From an uncultured Clostridium sp. (lineage in GTDB: Bacteria; Bacillota; Clostridia; Lachnospirales; Lachnospiraceae), in assembly GCA_946498245.1 (NCBI GenBank), contig CAMMNN010000006.1:40247-104246 (forward strand): DNA of 64,000 nucleotides. The letters run 5' to 3'. This document shows, in pieces, positions 24,376 to 32,052 of the stretch. The stretch's first letter is position 1. Every line of letters begins with the position of its first letter. The notes under the pieces were generated by a model. The model was not told the DNA's origin. It ran no database searches and worked only from the letters and a program-made list of their open reading frames with translations. Made by a program: the position numbers and the translations under genes.

Positions 24376-25887
24376 TTATTCCTGAGCTGCCGTTTCTTCC
24401 GCAGAAGTTTCTTCTGATTCTCCGGCGGTAGTTTCTTCTTCCGTCTCTTCGGCGGAGGTTTCCTCTGTGCCTGAGCTTTCCGTTTCCCCTCCTGCGCTTT
24501 CTTCCTCTGCAGCTGTGGTTTCACTCTCTCCGGCAGTGGTTCCCTGTCCCTGCCCCGCAGCGGCTTCCTGGGAAACCGGACCCAACTGGGCCAGAGCATT
24601 TTCCGCCTGATCAGCCTGATCGCTTTCCGGGAACTCCGTTAAAATTTTCGTAAAGTACTCTCTGGCAGCGTCCTCATTCCCCTGATTCTGGTACAGCCTG
24701 CCTAACAGATAGGTAGCCGACGGGTTATTGGGCTGAACCTCCAGACTTTTCTGGTAGTATTCCATTGCTTCCTCAGGACGGCCGCCGTTCCATGCCGTTG
24801 TCCCCAGGTCTTCCAATGTCTGGTAGCCGCTGGTTTCCATATCCGTGCGGACGGCATCGGCAACGGCCAGAACGCTCTCGTCTTCTATGAGGGAAGTGTC
24901 CAGATTGACGTATAGTCTGGCCACAGACAGTATATCGTCGCTGCGGTATGCCTGAAGAATGCCGATCATGGTCTGGTACTGAGCCAGCACCTGGCTATTA
25001 TCGCCTTCAATGGCAGCCAAGCGGCTTTCCATTTCATCAGCCCCGTTTTTCAGAGCGTCATAGGATGCCTGAAGGGATTCCAGCTCCTGGTTTTTGGCAT
25101 TTAGCTTCTGGCTGTAGGTGATGATTTCATCGTTGTGTTCATTATTCAAAGCTCTGGTGATGGTAGGCATTACCAGAAAATAAATCACCATCATTCCCAA
25201 AATCAATCCGGCCAGAATGTTTAAAACGCTCTGCCAGCCCGTATTTTCCTTATAAGAAGGCGGCATGATCACATCATCATCCTGCATCTGGTGATGAGAA
25301 AAAGCATTTTTCAGCTTCCGTTTCTCTACTTCCGCTTTTCCCGTGTTTTTCTTGACGATTGACATATACCACTGTGCTTTGGGATTGTTCTTATCTATCT
25401 GCAGAACTTTATAGAGAGAACGGCCCGCTTTGGGGAAATCCTCGTGGTACATATACAGGACGGCTAACAGCAGATGGGCCTTAACAAAATGCGGATTTTC
25501 CTCCACTACCCTGGTAAGCTGAAGAATGGCCAGATCGTCGCTGTCGTGCTGTGCATACCAGAGAGCCTGATTGTATTTCTTTACAGTCTGGCTTACCACT
25601 TCCAGCCGTCCCGGCTTTCTTTGGATTTCATCCAGATACCGATCCGCCGGGTTGTCCGCAGGCTTTAAATTTGTGCTGATAACCCACTGAACCAGGGCGT
25701 CCGGCACCTCCCCCATCTCATAATAGATGAGCCCCAAAAGGTTTCTGGCATCCATCTGGTACTTATCGAAACGGAGGCTTTTTTTCAGGCATTCCACTGC
25801 TCCGGAAAGATCCCGGATATTTGCTTTTTCCAACCCCAGATTGTAAAAACTGTTGGCAATCTGACGGTTCCGTTTTACATAATCCAT
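24376..25887 (-). CDS. TPR-repeat membrane protein with acidic Thr/Glu-rich tail
   Basis: The 503-residue protein begins with TPR repeats (about 5-190), including YNLGLEKANIRDLSGAVECL and LLAVLYMYHEDFPKAGRSL, followed by one membrane helix at about 222-245 (LNILAGLILGMMVIYFLVM). A coiled-coil stretch comes next (NAKNQELESLQASYDALK), then more TPR units near 370-435 and a low-complexity tail of E, T and S that reads as repeated EETSAEETEE-like words. It follows a 49-residue acidic protein by six bases. I do not know its function; a scaffold linking cytoplasmic and surface proteins is plausible. The gene is widespread in related genomes in my recollection, but I cannot confirm that here. Confidence 0.8.
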   Translation of the reverse strand: MDYVKRNRQIANSFYNLGLEKANIRDLSGAVECLKKSLRFDKYQMDARNLLGLIYYEMGEVPDALVQWVISTNLKPADNPADRYLDEIQRKPGRLEVVSQTVKKYNQALWYAQHDSDDLAILQLTRVVEENPHFVKAHLLLAVLYMYHEDFPKAGRSLYKVLQIDKNNPKAQWYMSIVKKNTGKAEVEKRKLKNAFSHHQMQDDDVIMPPSYKENTGWQSVLNILAGLILGMMVIYFLVMPTITRALNNEHNDEIITYSQKLNAKNQELESLQASYDALKNGADEMESRLAAIEGDNSQVLAQYQTMIGILQAYRSDDILSVARLYVNLDTSLIEDESVLAVADAVRTDMETSGYQTLEDLGTTAWNGGRPEEAMEYYQKSLEVQPNNPSATYLLGRLYQNQGNEDAAREYFTKILTEFPESDQADQAENALAQLGPVSQEAAAGQGQGTTAGESETTAAEEESAGGETESSGTEETSAEETEEETTAGESEETSAEETAAQE

Positions 25888-25893
25888 AGCCGT

Positions 25894-26043
25894 TTATTCC
25901 CTGACTTCCTTAATCATTTCCATCATAATGTCTGTCATATCCGTCAAATCACTTTTTACAATGGCATCTTCCACTTCTTCCACATCCATGCTAGGCTTGA
26001 AGCGGCTTATTTCTTCCTCAAAATTAATAATTGAATCTCCCAT
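25894..26043 (-). CDS. Small acidic protein, 49 residues
   Basis: The start at 26043 has AAAGGAG six bases upstream; the longer open frame has no such signal. The product (starting MGDSIINFEEEISRF) is acidic, soluble and predicted helical, and is not recognised. It is six bases ahead of the TPR gene, so it is likely co-expressed and may bind the TPR domains. Confidence 0.7.
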   Translation of the reverse strand: MGDSIINFEEEISRFKPSMDVEEVEDAIVKSDLTDMTDIMMEMIKEVRE

Positions 26044-26129
26044 TTTTTCTCCTTTTGTACCTTTACGGCCAGTTCTTATTATATAATAGGAGCCATGGGA
26101 GATGCAACCATATTTTTTCGAGCCGATTC

Positions 26130-26240
26130 GTAAAATCCGACAAAAGTGTGCGCGGCTGCAGCGCAAAAGAGGCACAGGCTTTCCTTCTTCCCCTCAGGGC
26201 TAAGGCAAAGTCTGTGCCGCCGCACTTTTGTATGCTCTTT
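26130..26240. other. Long imperfect hairpin upstream of the small acidic gene
   Basis: ACAAAAGTGTGCGCGGC (near 26140-26156) is nearly complementary to GCCGCCGCACTTTTGT (near 26216-26231), with inner pairs around GCACAGGC and GTCTGTGC. It lies between convergent-free minus-strand genes and could be a terminator for the AIM24-like gene or a relic repeat; no T-run closes it. Confidence 0.4.
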
Positions 26241-26248
26241 ACGATATG

Positions 26249-26929
26249 TCAGGATTTCGCAGGCAGATAGGGAATCAAAGCCCCGGCAACATTGCTGATA
26301 GGCATAGTCTGCAGCCAGACATGGCCCGGTCCCGTAAGCACTGTATTAAAAAGGCCCTCGCCGCCGAACAGTACATTTTTCACACCGGAAATCATCTGAA
26401 TATCCATCTGGCAGGAAGCCGTCATAGCCGCAAGGTGGCCGCTGTCAATAACCATCTGCTGGCCCGGTCCCAGCTCGTATTCTACCACATGGCCGTCAAA
26501 TTCCGCGAAAGCAATGCCGCTTCCCGAAAGTTTCTGGAGAATAAAACCTTCGCCGCCAAAAAGGCCGGATCCCACTTTTTTGTGGAAATGAACAGATAAT
26601 TCCACTCCTGCTTCAGCAGCTAAGAATCCGCTTTTTTGAAGCACCATCTCCTGCCCCGGCTGAATCTGAAAGGCCTTTACGGAACCCGGAAAGCTGGAAG
26701 CAAAGCTGATAAGCCCCGGCCCTCCCATTGCCGTATAAATGTTCTGGAACATTCCTTCTCCGGAAAACATACGGCCAAAAACCTTTCCAATACCGCCGTT
26801 GCTGGAGGTTTCCATTTTCATATTGGGGGACATCCAGGCCATGGACCCCCGCTCTGTAATCATTTTTTCCCCTTCTTCCAGCTCGCAAATAACCACTGGC
26901 AGAGTTTCGCCTTCAATTTTATAGCGCAT
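26249..26929 (-). CDS. AIM24/TIGR00266 family protein
   Basis: The 226-residue protein is built from beta-strand repeats with the typical GSMAWMSPNMKME, FGGEGFILQKLSGSG and GGEGLFNTVLTGPG blocks of the TIGR00266/AIM24 family. AAAGGAGGGG precedes its ATG. Members are soluble, often membrane- or stress-linked in bacteria, but no biochemical role is established. It stands alone between the flavodoxin and the TPR genes. Confidence 0.88.
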   Translation of the reverse strand: MRYKIEGETLPVVICELEEGEKMITERGSMAWMSPNMKMETSSNGGIGKVFGRMFSGEGMFQNIYTAMGGPGLISFASSFPGSVKAFQIQPGQEMVLQKSGFLAAEAGVELSVHFHKKVGSGLFGGEGFILQKLSGSGIAFAEFDGHVVEYELGPGQQMVIDSGHLAAMTASCQMDIQMISGVKNVLFGGEGLFNTVLTGPGHVWLQTMPISNVAGALIPYLPAKS

Positions 26930-27024
26930 CTTTCCCCTCCTTTTTGTCTGTAATTAAGAGTTAATTCATAGGGGCCAAATGCCTTCTGACCCCAAAACCA
27001 TTATACCGGCCCTGGGGTGAAAGA

Positions 27025-27456
27025 TCAATTACCTGCCAGCATTTTTCCTAAATTACGGCACTTCTCCAACCCCTCTTCATCGGGAGTGGAGTAGATTTTT
27101 AAACCAGCTCCGCCGCACACTTCCGCGCCGTCATTGATTGTTCTTTCCGTCCATTCGTCCATCCAGCGGCCTTCCTCGCTCCACTCATGGGAGCCGAAAA
27201 GAGCTACCTTTTTTCCGGAAAGTTTGCTTTCCAATTCTGCAAAAAAAGGTTCAAATTCGCTGTCTTCCAGTTCTTCATCCCCCATAGCGGGACAACCCAG
27301 AGCCAAAACGTCGTAAACTGCCGCTTCGTCGGCTGTAATAGCCGCTACCGGAAGGACGTCGGCCTGTGCCCCTGCCGCCCGGATACCTTCTGCTACTGCC
27401 TCCGCCATTGCTTCCGTATTGCCGGTTCCTGACCAGAAAATCACTCCTGCTTTCAT
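27025..27456 (-). CDS. Flavodoxin
   Basis: The 143-residue protein starts with the FMN phosphate-binding loop WSGTGNTEAMA (residues 9-19) and has the GCPAMGDEELED and FGSHEWSEEGRW loops around the isoalloxazine ring. It is a low-potential electron carrier that often replaces ferredoxin under iron limitation. It follows the DUF3793 gene; a perfect 16-base palindrome lies in the gap. Two palindromes like DtxR iron boxes upstream of the pair suggest iron control. Confidence 0.93.
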   Translation of the reverse strand: MKAGVIFWSGTGNTEAMAEAVAEGIRAAGAQADVLPVAAITADEAAVYDVLALGCPAMGDEELEDSEFEPFFAELESKLSGKKVALFGSHEWSEEGRWMDEWTERTINDGAEVCGGAGLKIYSTPDEEGLEKCRNLGKMLAGN

Positions 27457-27486
27457 TGTGCTCCTCCTCTTGTTTTATAATGATTG

Positions 27487-27502
27487 GGCTGCCTTGGCAG
27501 CC
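27487..27502. other. Perfect 16-base palindrome between DUF3793 gene and flavodoxin
   Basis: GGCTGCCTTGGCAGCC would form a compact hairpin in the shared transcript, about 30 bases upstream of the flavodoxin start. It could limit or protect the flavodoxin message. Confidence 0.45.
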
Positions 27503-27525
27503 GTATTCTTTTACAGCGTATCAGC

Positions 27526-28119
27526 CTAAGCTGCTTTGCTGACACCGAACATATCGCAGAGGGTTTTCCCCTTTTCCATAACCCGCATCATGCCTGCTTT
27601 TACTGTTTCATAGCGGGCGAATTGGGTTTTGGCTCTCTGGACATCGGAATACACCTTCCAGTATCCGGAATACAGGTAATTGCCCCCTCTGTTTTCAATA
27701 AAACCGGTAACATCCTCGATAGGATAGCCCAGGAACAGACCGATTTCATGGGGAAAACCGCAGCTTTCCCGTTCCCGGATCCGGCCTGCCAGAACCGATA
27801 GAAGCTCCGGCAGATGCATCGCCTTATCTTCCTCTATTCTGTAGCCAAAACCTTTTAAAAGTTCTCTGGATTTTTCTCTTTCCAAATCCTTTAAAAGAGC
27901 TGCGGGGCGGTAAACCATAACCAGGGTCTGCCGGCTGCACCGGCACAAAATCTGAAAGGAGATCCCTCTTTCCCCAAAAATCTTCCGGTAATGTTCCACC
28001 AGTTTTTCCACTTCCAGATCCTGCCCTCTGGGGACAGAAAAGAGATTTGCCGGCTTTATGCCCGCCAGGGCAGGCGCACAGTGGCAGGCCAGCTTCCGTT
28101 CAAATTCCGCACTCGTCAT
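27526..28119 (-). CDS. DUF3793 family protein
   Basis: The start is the ATG at 28119 with GGAGGG seven bases upstream; a TTG at 28134 overlaps that site. The 197-residue soluble protein matches DUF3793 (HCAPALAGIKPANLF, GYRIEEDKAMHLPELLSVLAGR split, FPHEIGLFLGYPIEDVTGF split). Function is unknown; genes of this family are frequently found beside flavodoxins and iron-transport genes in clostridia. Here it is the first gene of a DUF3793-flavodoxin pair behind predicted iron-responsive operators. Confidence 0.85.
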   Translation of the reverse strand: MTSAEFERKLACHCAPALAGIKPANLFSVPRGQDLEVEKLVEHYRKIFGERGISFQILCRCSRQTLVMVYRPAALLKDLEREKSRELLKGFGYRIEEDKAMHLPELLSVLAGRIRERESCGFPHEIGLFLGYPIEDVTGFIENRGGNYLYSGYWKVYSDVQRAKTQFARYETVKAGMMRVMEKGKTLCDMFGVSKAA

Positions 28120-28153
28120 GGTCATTCCCTCCAAAATCCAACTGCTGTCTAAT

Positions 28154-28206
28154 AGTTAGTTTAATCTAACTCGATTGTAATATTTATGGTTAGTTTTCAC
28201 TAACCA
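28154..28206 (-). promoter_or_regulatory. Two palindromic operators, DtxR-like iron boxes
   Basis: AGTTAGTTTAATCTAACT (28154-28171) and TGGTTAGT-TTTC-ACTAACCA (28187-28206) share the half-site GTTAG/CTAAC seen in DtxR/IdeR-type metal-regulator boxes. They lie 35-90 bases upstream of the DUF3793 start. Binding by a DtxR-family iron repressor is inferred; that regulator is not encoded in this window. Confidence 0.6.
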
Positions 28207-28300
28207 ATTACCAATTTACCATAATCTCCTCTGGCTGTCAAGCAAAATAAACTTGTCTTATACAAAGCCTTATATAAAGACACGAAACCGTTGTGGAAAG

Positions 28301-28329
28301 TTGACAAAGGGTTCGTTTTGTCGTATCCT
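28301..28329 (+). promoter_or_regulatory. SigA promoter for the G-tract / GtrII locus
   Basis: TTGACA (28301-28306), 17 bases, TATCCT (28324-28329); the GTG start follows 42 bases later. No inverted-repeat switch flanks it, so variation here would act through the G-tract rather than promoter inversion. Confidence 0.65.
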
Positions 28330-28371
28330 TAAAATGGTTAAAAACATATCTATATCAAAAAGGAGCAGTCA

Positions 28372-28915
28372 GTGAAAAAGGATTGGAATATAAGCAAAAA
28401 TGGATTCAAAATGCTTGCCGTAGTATTCAGTCTGGCGATATTGGAATTAGTCAGCTATTTTACTTCGCATCAGGCAAAAGTGGTAAACGCTGAAACTTCA
28501 ACGTGGATTTATTCTTACGGTGATTGGTACTACGGAAAAAACGGTGAAATCAAGGGGGGGGGGGGGAAGCGGCCAGTGGGTTGACGATCATACATATTTC
28601 GTAGACGAGAATGGATGTATGATTAAAAACCAATGGATTTACAAATATTTAGGAAACGATAACAGCTATACCCACTCTTATACAATACCAGCATCCCTAT
28701 TCCATGTCATCGACATGGAGCACCTATCCTATGTCGGATACGACGGGAAAATTGTTAGAAATAAAATTATTTATTTTACGCCGTTTCGATTTGATAATAA
28801 TGGATATTGCAGCTTGTCGGAAGACGATATAGCAAAATTTGAGAATGCAGAATACGGTATAGAGGGGTGGCAGAGATATGCGATATTTAACGGATCCTAT
28901 AAAGAATACTATTAA
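28372..28915 (+). pseudogene. Secreted cell-wall-binding-repeat protein, frameshifted at a G13 tract (probable phase-off state)
   Basis: The GTG at 28372 has AGGAG six bases upstream. The first frame gives a signal peptide (helix at about 12-30, cut near VNAETS) and a WIYSYGDWYYGKNGEI motif like choline/cell-wall-binding repeats. It then enters 13 consecutive G residues (28554-28566) and stops at 28584 after 70 residues. One base shorter (12 G) or two longer (15 G), the frame continues through QWVDDHTYFVDENG and QWIYKYLG to the stop at 28915, about 180 residues. Thus the gene is intact except for tract length. This is the signature of slipped-strand phase variation; a sequencing or assembly error in the homopolymer is the main alternative. 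The final 38 bases overlap the GtrII gene. Confidence 0.8.
28554..28566 (+). repeat. Poly-G13 homopolymer inside a coding frame
   Basis: Thirteen G residues in a region that is otherwise AT-rich. Tract lengths of 12 or 15 put the two halves of the secreted protein in one frame; 13 does not. Confidence 0.9.
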
Positions 28916-30512
28916 AAACGGAATGGAGTTCTTTTTATACTCATTTCTTTTTGGCATTATCGTCCACAGTCAGGCTCTCTTTTTTAATACAGATGCAACC
29001 GATTCCATCAGGGCATACGGCAGTACCCAGGCGCAGGAGGGATCCGGAAGATTTATCGGACATATCTTAGATGTTGTGTTTGAGAATCTCGGTTTTTATC
29101 AGCCCTTCCGTTACATCAATGTACTGCTGTATCTTGTATTTGCTGCTGCCGCCGCCGCTGTGGTCGTTTTAATTTTTGAATGCAAAGAAAAGATGGTAGG
29201 GATTTTCATAAGCTTTATCATCATGTCAAGTGCTGTAAACAGCGGAATTTTGGCCTTTTTTTATGTAGCTCATATGTATGGCCTCGCGTTTTTTCTCTCT
29301 GTTTTTAGCGCTTATCTTCTTTTAAAAAAACAGGCAGTCATTCTTCCCGTTTTACTTCTGGCGTTTTCTGTGGGAATCTACCAGGCTTTTTTTCCAACGG
29401 TAATCCTGCTTGTTTTCCTATATCAGTTTTTACAGCTTATCGAAGCGGATACAAAGAGCTGGATATTTGAAACTCTGAGATGTATCGTTGTGGTGCTGGG
29501 AGCTTTAGGCATCTACATTCTGCTGAATAAGATCTACTTGAATGTAAACGGCCTTTCTATGTCCGGCTATATGAGTATGGGCGAAAATGTCCTGCCCTCT
29601 TATCAATTTTCTAAGATTGCAGGACTATTTCTGAAATCCTATCAGTTTTTCTTTGGCCTGCCATTTACGGACCAATATTTTTTAAGCGATAATCTGGTGA
29701 TTCGAGTCTGCATTGGCTTTTTCATCTGTTTAACCATTGCAGAGCTCATATACCTTTTGATTTATGCAAAGGATCGGATAAAGAGACTTCTTCTGCTTGC
29801 AATGGTTATTTTGCTTCCGTGTTTTATCAATTTGCCCATGTTCATGCAGGAGAGCGTCGGTGAACGAATGAGTTTGAATTGGTATTTCGTATTTATCGTT
29901 CCTCTGCTTTTCTATGGTAAAATAAAAAATACAATAAAGAAAAGGGCAATGATCGGTAAATATGTTCAGCGAATCTCTTTGCATATGCTGCTGGCGTTCT
30001 TTTCCTCGGGAGTTATTGCCTATGGCGTATATAGAAATGTGAATATTTACACAAGCTATATAAAGGTTCACGAAGTTGCCGAAAATGTAGTCAATAATAT
30101 AGAATACCGTATTGCGGACTGCGAAGGCTTTGATTTGGAATCAGAGATTGTATTTATAGGAAGCCTTGACATACAGAGCATCAACCGATACTTCTTTAAT
30201 GTTGAATACGAAACATTTTTGGACAAGGTTTTTAATAGAGATCACAGCTCTATCTTCAGAAGATACGCAACCCATGAATACCATATTATAACACCGGATG
30301 ATGAACGAATCAGCAAATTTTCAGTAGATGAATTTAACGGTTTAAATCCGGAAGAAATAAGCAGGTACGACTATTTTTGTTTGACAAACGTACACAGCGG
30401 TTTCCCCACAATTCACAGCGGGAACAGTACAATTATAAATATGCCGGCTTATCCAAGCCAGGGGTGTGTCCAGAAAATTGGCGATATTATCGTATGTAAG
30501 CTTGGGGACTGA
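28878..30512 (+). CDS. Membrane glucosyltransferase, GtrII family
   Basis: The 544-residue protein has about 11-12 predicted membrane helices and the N-terminal FFNTDATDSIRAYGS ... EGSGRFIGH region typical of Glucos_trans_II/GtrII proteins, which add glucose from a lipid carrier to surface polysaccharides. The hydrophilic C-terminal part (from about 430) is extracellular in such proteins. It starts inside the end of the frameshifted secreted-protein gene (38-base overlap), so its translation may depend on ribosomes arriving when the G-tract is in frame. The gene is AT-rich compared with its neighbours and on the opposite strand to most of the window, suggesting transfer. Confidence 0.83.
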   Translation: MRYLTDPIKNTIKNGMEFFLYSFLFGIIVHSQALFFNTDATDSIRAYGSTQAQEGSGRFIGHILDVVFENLGFYQPFRYINVLLYLVFAAAAAAVVVLIFECKEKMVGIFISFIIMSSAVNSGILAFFYVAHMYGLAFFLSVFSAYLLLKKQAVILPVLLLAFSVGIYQAFFPTVILLVFLYQFLQLIEADTKSWIFETLRCIVVVLGALGIYILLNKIYLNVNGLSMSGYMSMGENVLPSYQFSKIAGLFLKSYQFFFGLPFTDQYFLSDNLVIRVCIGFFICLTIAELIYLLIYAKDRIKRLLLLAMVILLPCFINLPMFMQESVGERMSLNWYFVFIVPLLFYGKIKNTIKKRAMIGKYVQRISLHMLLAFFSSGVIAYGVYRNVNIYTSYIKVHEVAENVVNNIEYRIADCEGFDLESEIVFIGSLDIQSINRYFFNVEYETFLDKVFNRDHSSIFRRYATHEYHIITPDDERISKFSVDEFNGLNPEEISRYDYFCLTNVHSGFPTIHSGNSTIINMPAYPSQGCVQKIGDIIVCKLGD

Positions 30513-30602
30513 AAACCGAAAATACTCCATTTTCTATAATGATAAAAAGCGTGCGGCAACTCACGTACACGCCGAACAAATCCCATTTCACAGGAGGTGT
30601 CT

Positions 30603-31526
30603 ATGGAATCTGCTTCTTTTACCAAGGAATGTTTTCCTCTTACTTCATTTCAGGACGGCCTGCCCCTTGATGTTTTAACTTTAATTCCTGAAAATCCCCG
30701 GGCTGTCCTTCAAATCTCTCATGGAATGTGCGAGCACAAAGAGCGTTACCTTCCTTTTATGGAATATATGGCAAAAGCGGGCTTTGTCTGCATTATTCAC
30801 GATCACCGGGGCCACGGAAAAAGCGTTAAGTCCATGGACGATCTCGGATATTTTTATGAAAAGGGCGGTCCCTCCCTGGTAAAAGATCTGCATCAGGTTA
30901 CGCGTTATATCCGGGGCCTTTATCCGGATCTCCCCTTCTACCTTTTAGGCCACAGTATGGGTTCCCTGGCCGCCAGAGTCTATTTAAAGCATTACGAAAA
31001 GGAATTGGACGGGCTTATTCTCAGCGGCTCTCCCAGCAATCAGCCTTTGGCCGGACCGGGTATCCGGCTGGTATCTCTTCTGGCTCTTTTAAAGGGAGAT
31101 CACGCCCGCAGTCCCCTTATTGACAGGCTTTTTTCCGCTTCCTTTGAAAAGCCCTTTGCAAAGGAGGGCCGGATCCATTCCTGGATCTGCTCGGATCCTG
31201 AAGTGGTAACCCGGTACAATGCCAGCCCTTACTGCAACTTCACCTTTACTCTCAATGGCTACGGGGCTCTTTTGTGGTTGGTGAAACATACCTATGAAAA
31301 ACGGGGGTGGCAGCCCAAAAAGCCGGATCTGCCTGTCTTTTTCTTTTCCGGCAGCGACGATCCCTGTATGATTTCCCGGAAAAAGCTGCAGGAAGCGGCG
31401 GATCTCCTGACTTCTGTGGGCTACCGCCATGTATCTGTACATTGTTATCCGAAAATGCGCCACGAAATTCTCAATGAACCGGGCCGCATGAAGGTTTTTC
31501 AGGATATTTTGGAGGCCTTAACATGA
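30603..31526 (+). CDS. Alpha/beta hydrolase, lysophospholipase-like
   Basis: The ATG at 30603 follows AGGAGG by five bases. The 307-residue protein has an oxyanion region ISHGMCEHKERY, HDHRGHGKS, the nucleophile elbow GHSMGS (Ser near residue 121) and late FFSGSDDPC and MRHEIL blocks carrying the Asp and His, as in monoglyceride/lysophospholipases. No signal peptide. It is followed by a GrpB gene with an ATGA overlap. Confidence 0.9.
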   Translation: MESASFTKECFPLTSFQDGLPLDVLTLIPENPRAVLQISHGMCEHKERYLPFMEYMAKAGFVCIIHDHRGHGKSVKSMDDLGYFYEKGGPSLVKDLHQVTRYIRGLYPDLPFYLLGHSMGSLAARVYLKHYEKELDGLILSGSPSNQPLAGPGIRLVSLLALLKGDHARSPLIDRLFSASFEKPFAKEGRIHSWICSDPEVVTRYNASPYCNFTFTLNGYGALLWLVKHTYEKRGWQPKKPDLPVFFFSGSDDPCMISRKKLQEAADLLTSVGYRHVSVHCYPKMRHEILNEPGRMKVFQDILEALT

Positions 31527-32050
31527 ATATTACCGTTGTGGATTACAATCCGGACTGGAAAAGAAAATACGAAACTGAAGCCCGACGCATCAGCGCCCTG
31601 CTGGGGGAAAATCTGGTGGCTATTTACCACATCGGCAGTACCTCTGTAGAAGGGCTGAAGGCCAAACCCATTATCGACATAATGCCGGTGGTACGGGATC
31701 TCTCCCTGGTCGATGAAAAAAGAAGCGGATTTGAGGAACTTGGCTACGAATATATGGGGGAATTTGGCATTCCCGGCAGGCGGTATCTCCGCAAAGGCGG
31801 GGACAACAGGACTCACCAAATCCATATCTTCGGAAGGGAAAGCCAATCGGAAATCCTGCGCCATCTGGCGGTTCCGGCCTATTTGAGAGCCCACAAGGAT
31901 GCCGCCCGGGAGTATGGCCAGTTAAAAGAAGAACTGGCCCAAAAATACCCCCACGACATTGACGGCTACTGCGACGGGAAAGACGCCTTTGTAAAAAAAT
32001 TAGAGCAGGAAGCTCTGTTTTGGTACCGCTGCCAGAGTCCTGCTCTCTGA
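31523..32050 (+). CDS. GrpB family protein (UPF0157, nucleotidyltransferase fold)
   Basis: The 175-residue protein has the YHIGSTSVEGLKAKPIIDIM motif of GrpB proteins, matching the G-S...D-x-D core of nucleotidyltransferases. Its ATG overlaps the upstream stop by ATGA. The function is unproven; a CoaE-fusion partner role is known in some bacteria. It converges on valS with only two bases between the stop codons. Confidence 0.9.
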   Translation: MNITVVDYNPDWKRKYETEARRISALLGENLVAIYHIGSTSVEGLKAKPIIDIMPVVRDLSLVDEKRSGFEELGYEYMGEFGIPGRRYLRKGGDNRTHQIHIFGRESQSEILRHLAVPAYLRAHKDAAREYGQLKEELAQKYPHDIDGYCDGKDAFVKKLEQEALFWYRCQSPAL

Positions 32051-32052
32051 TT

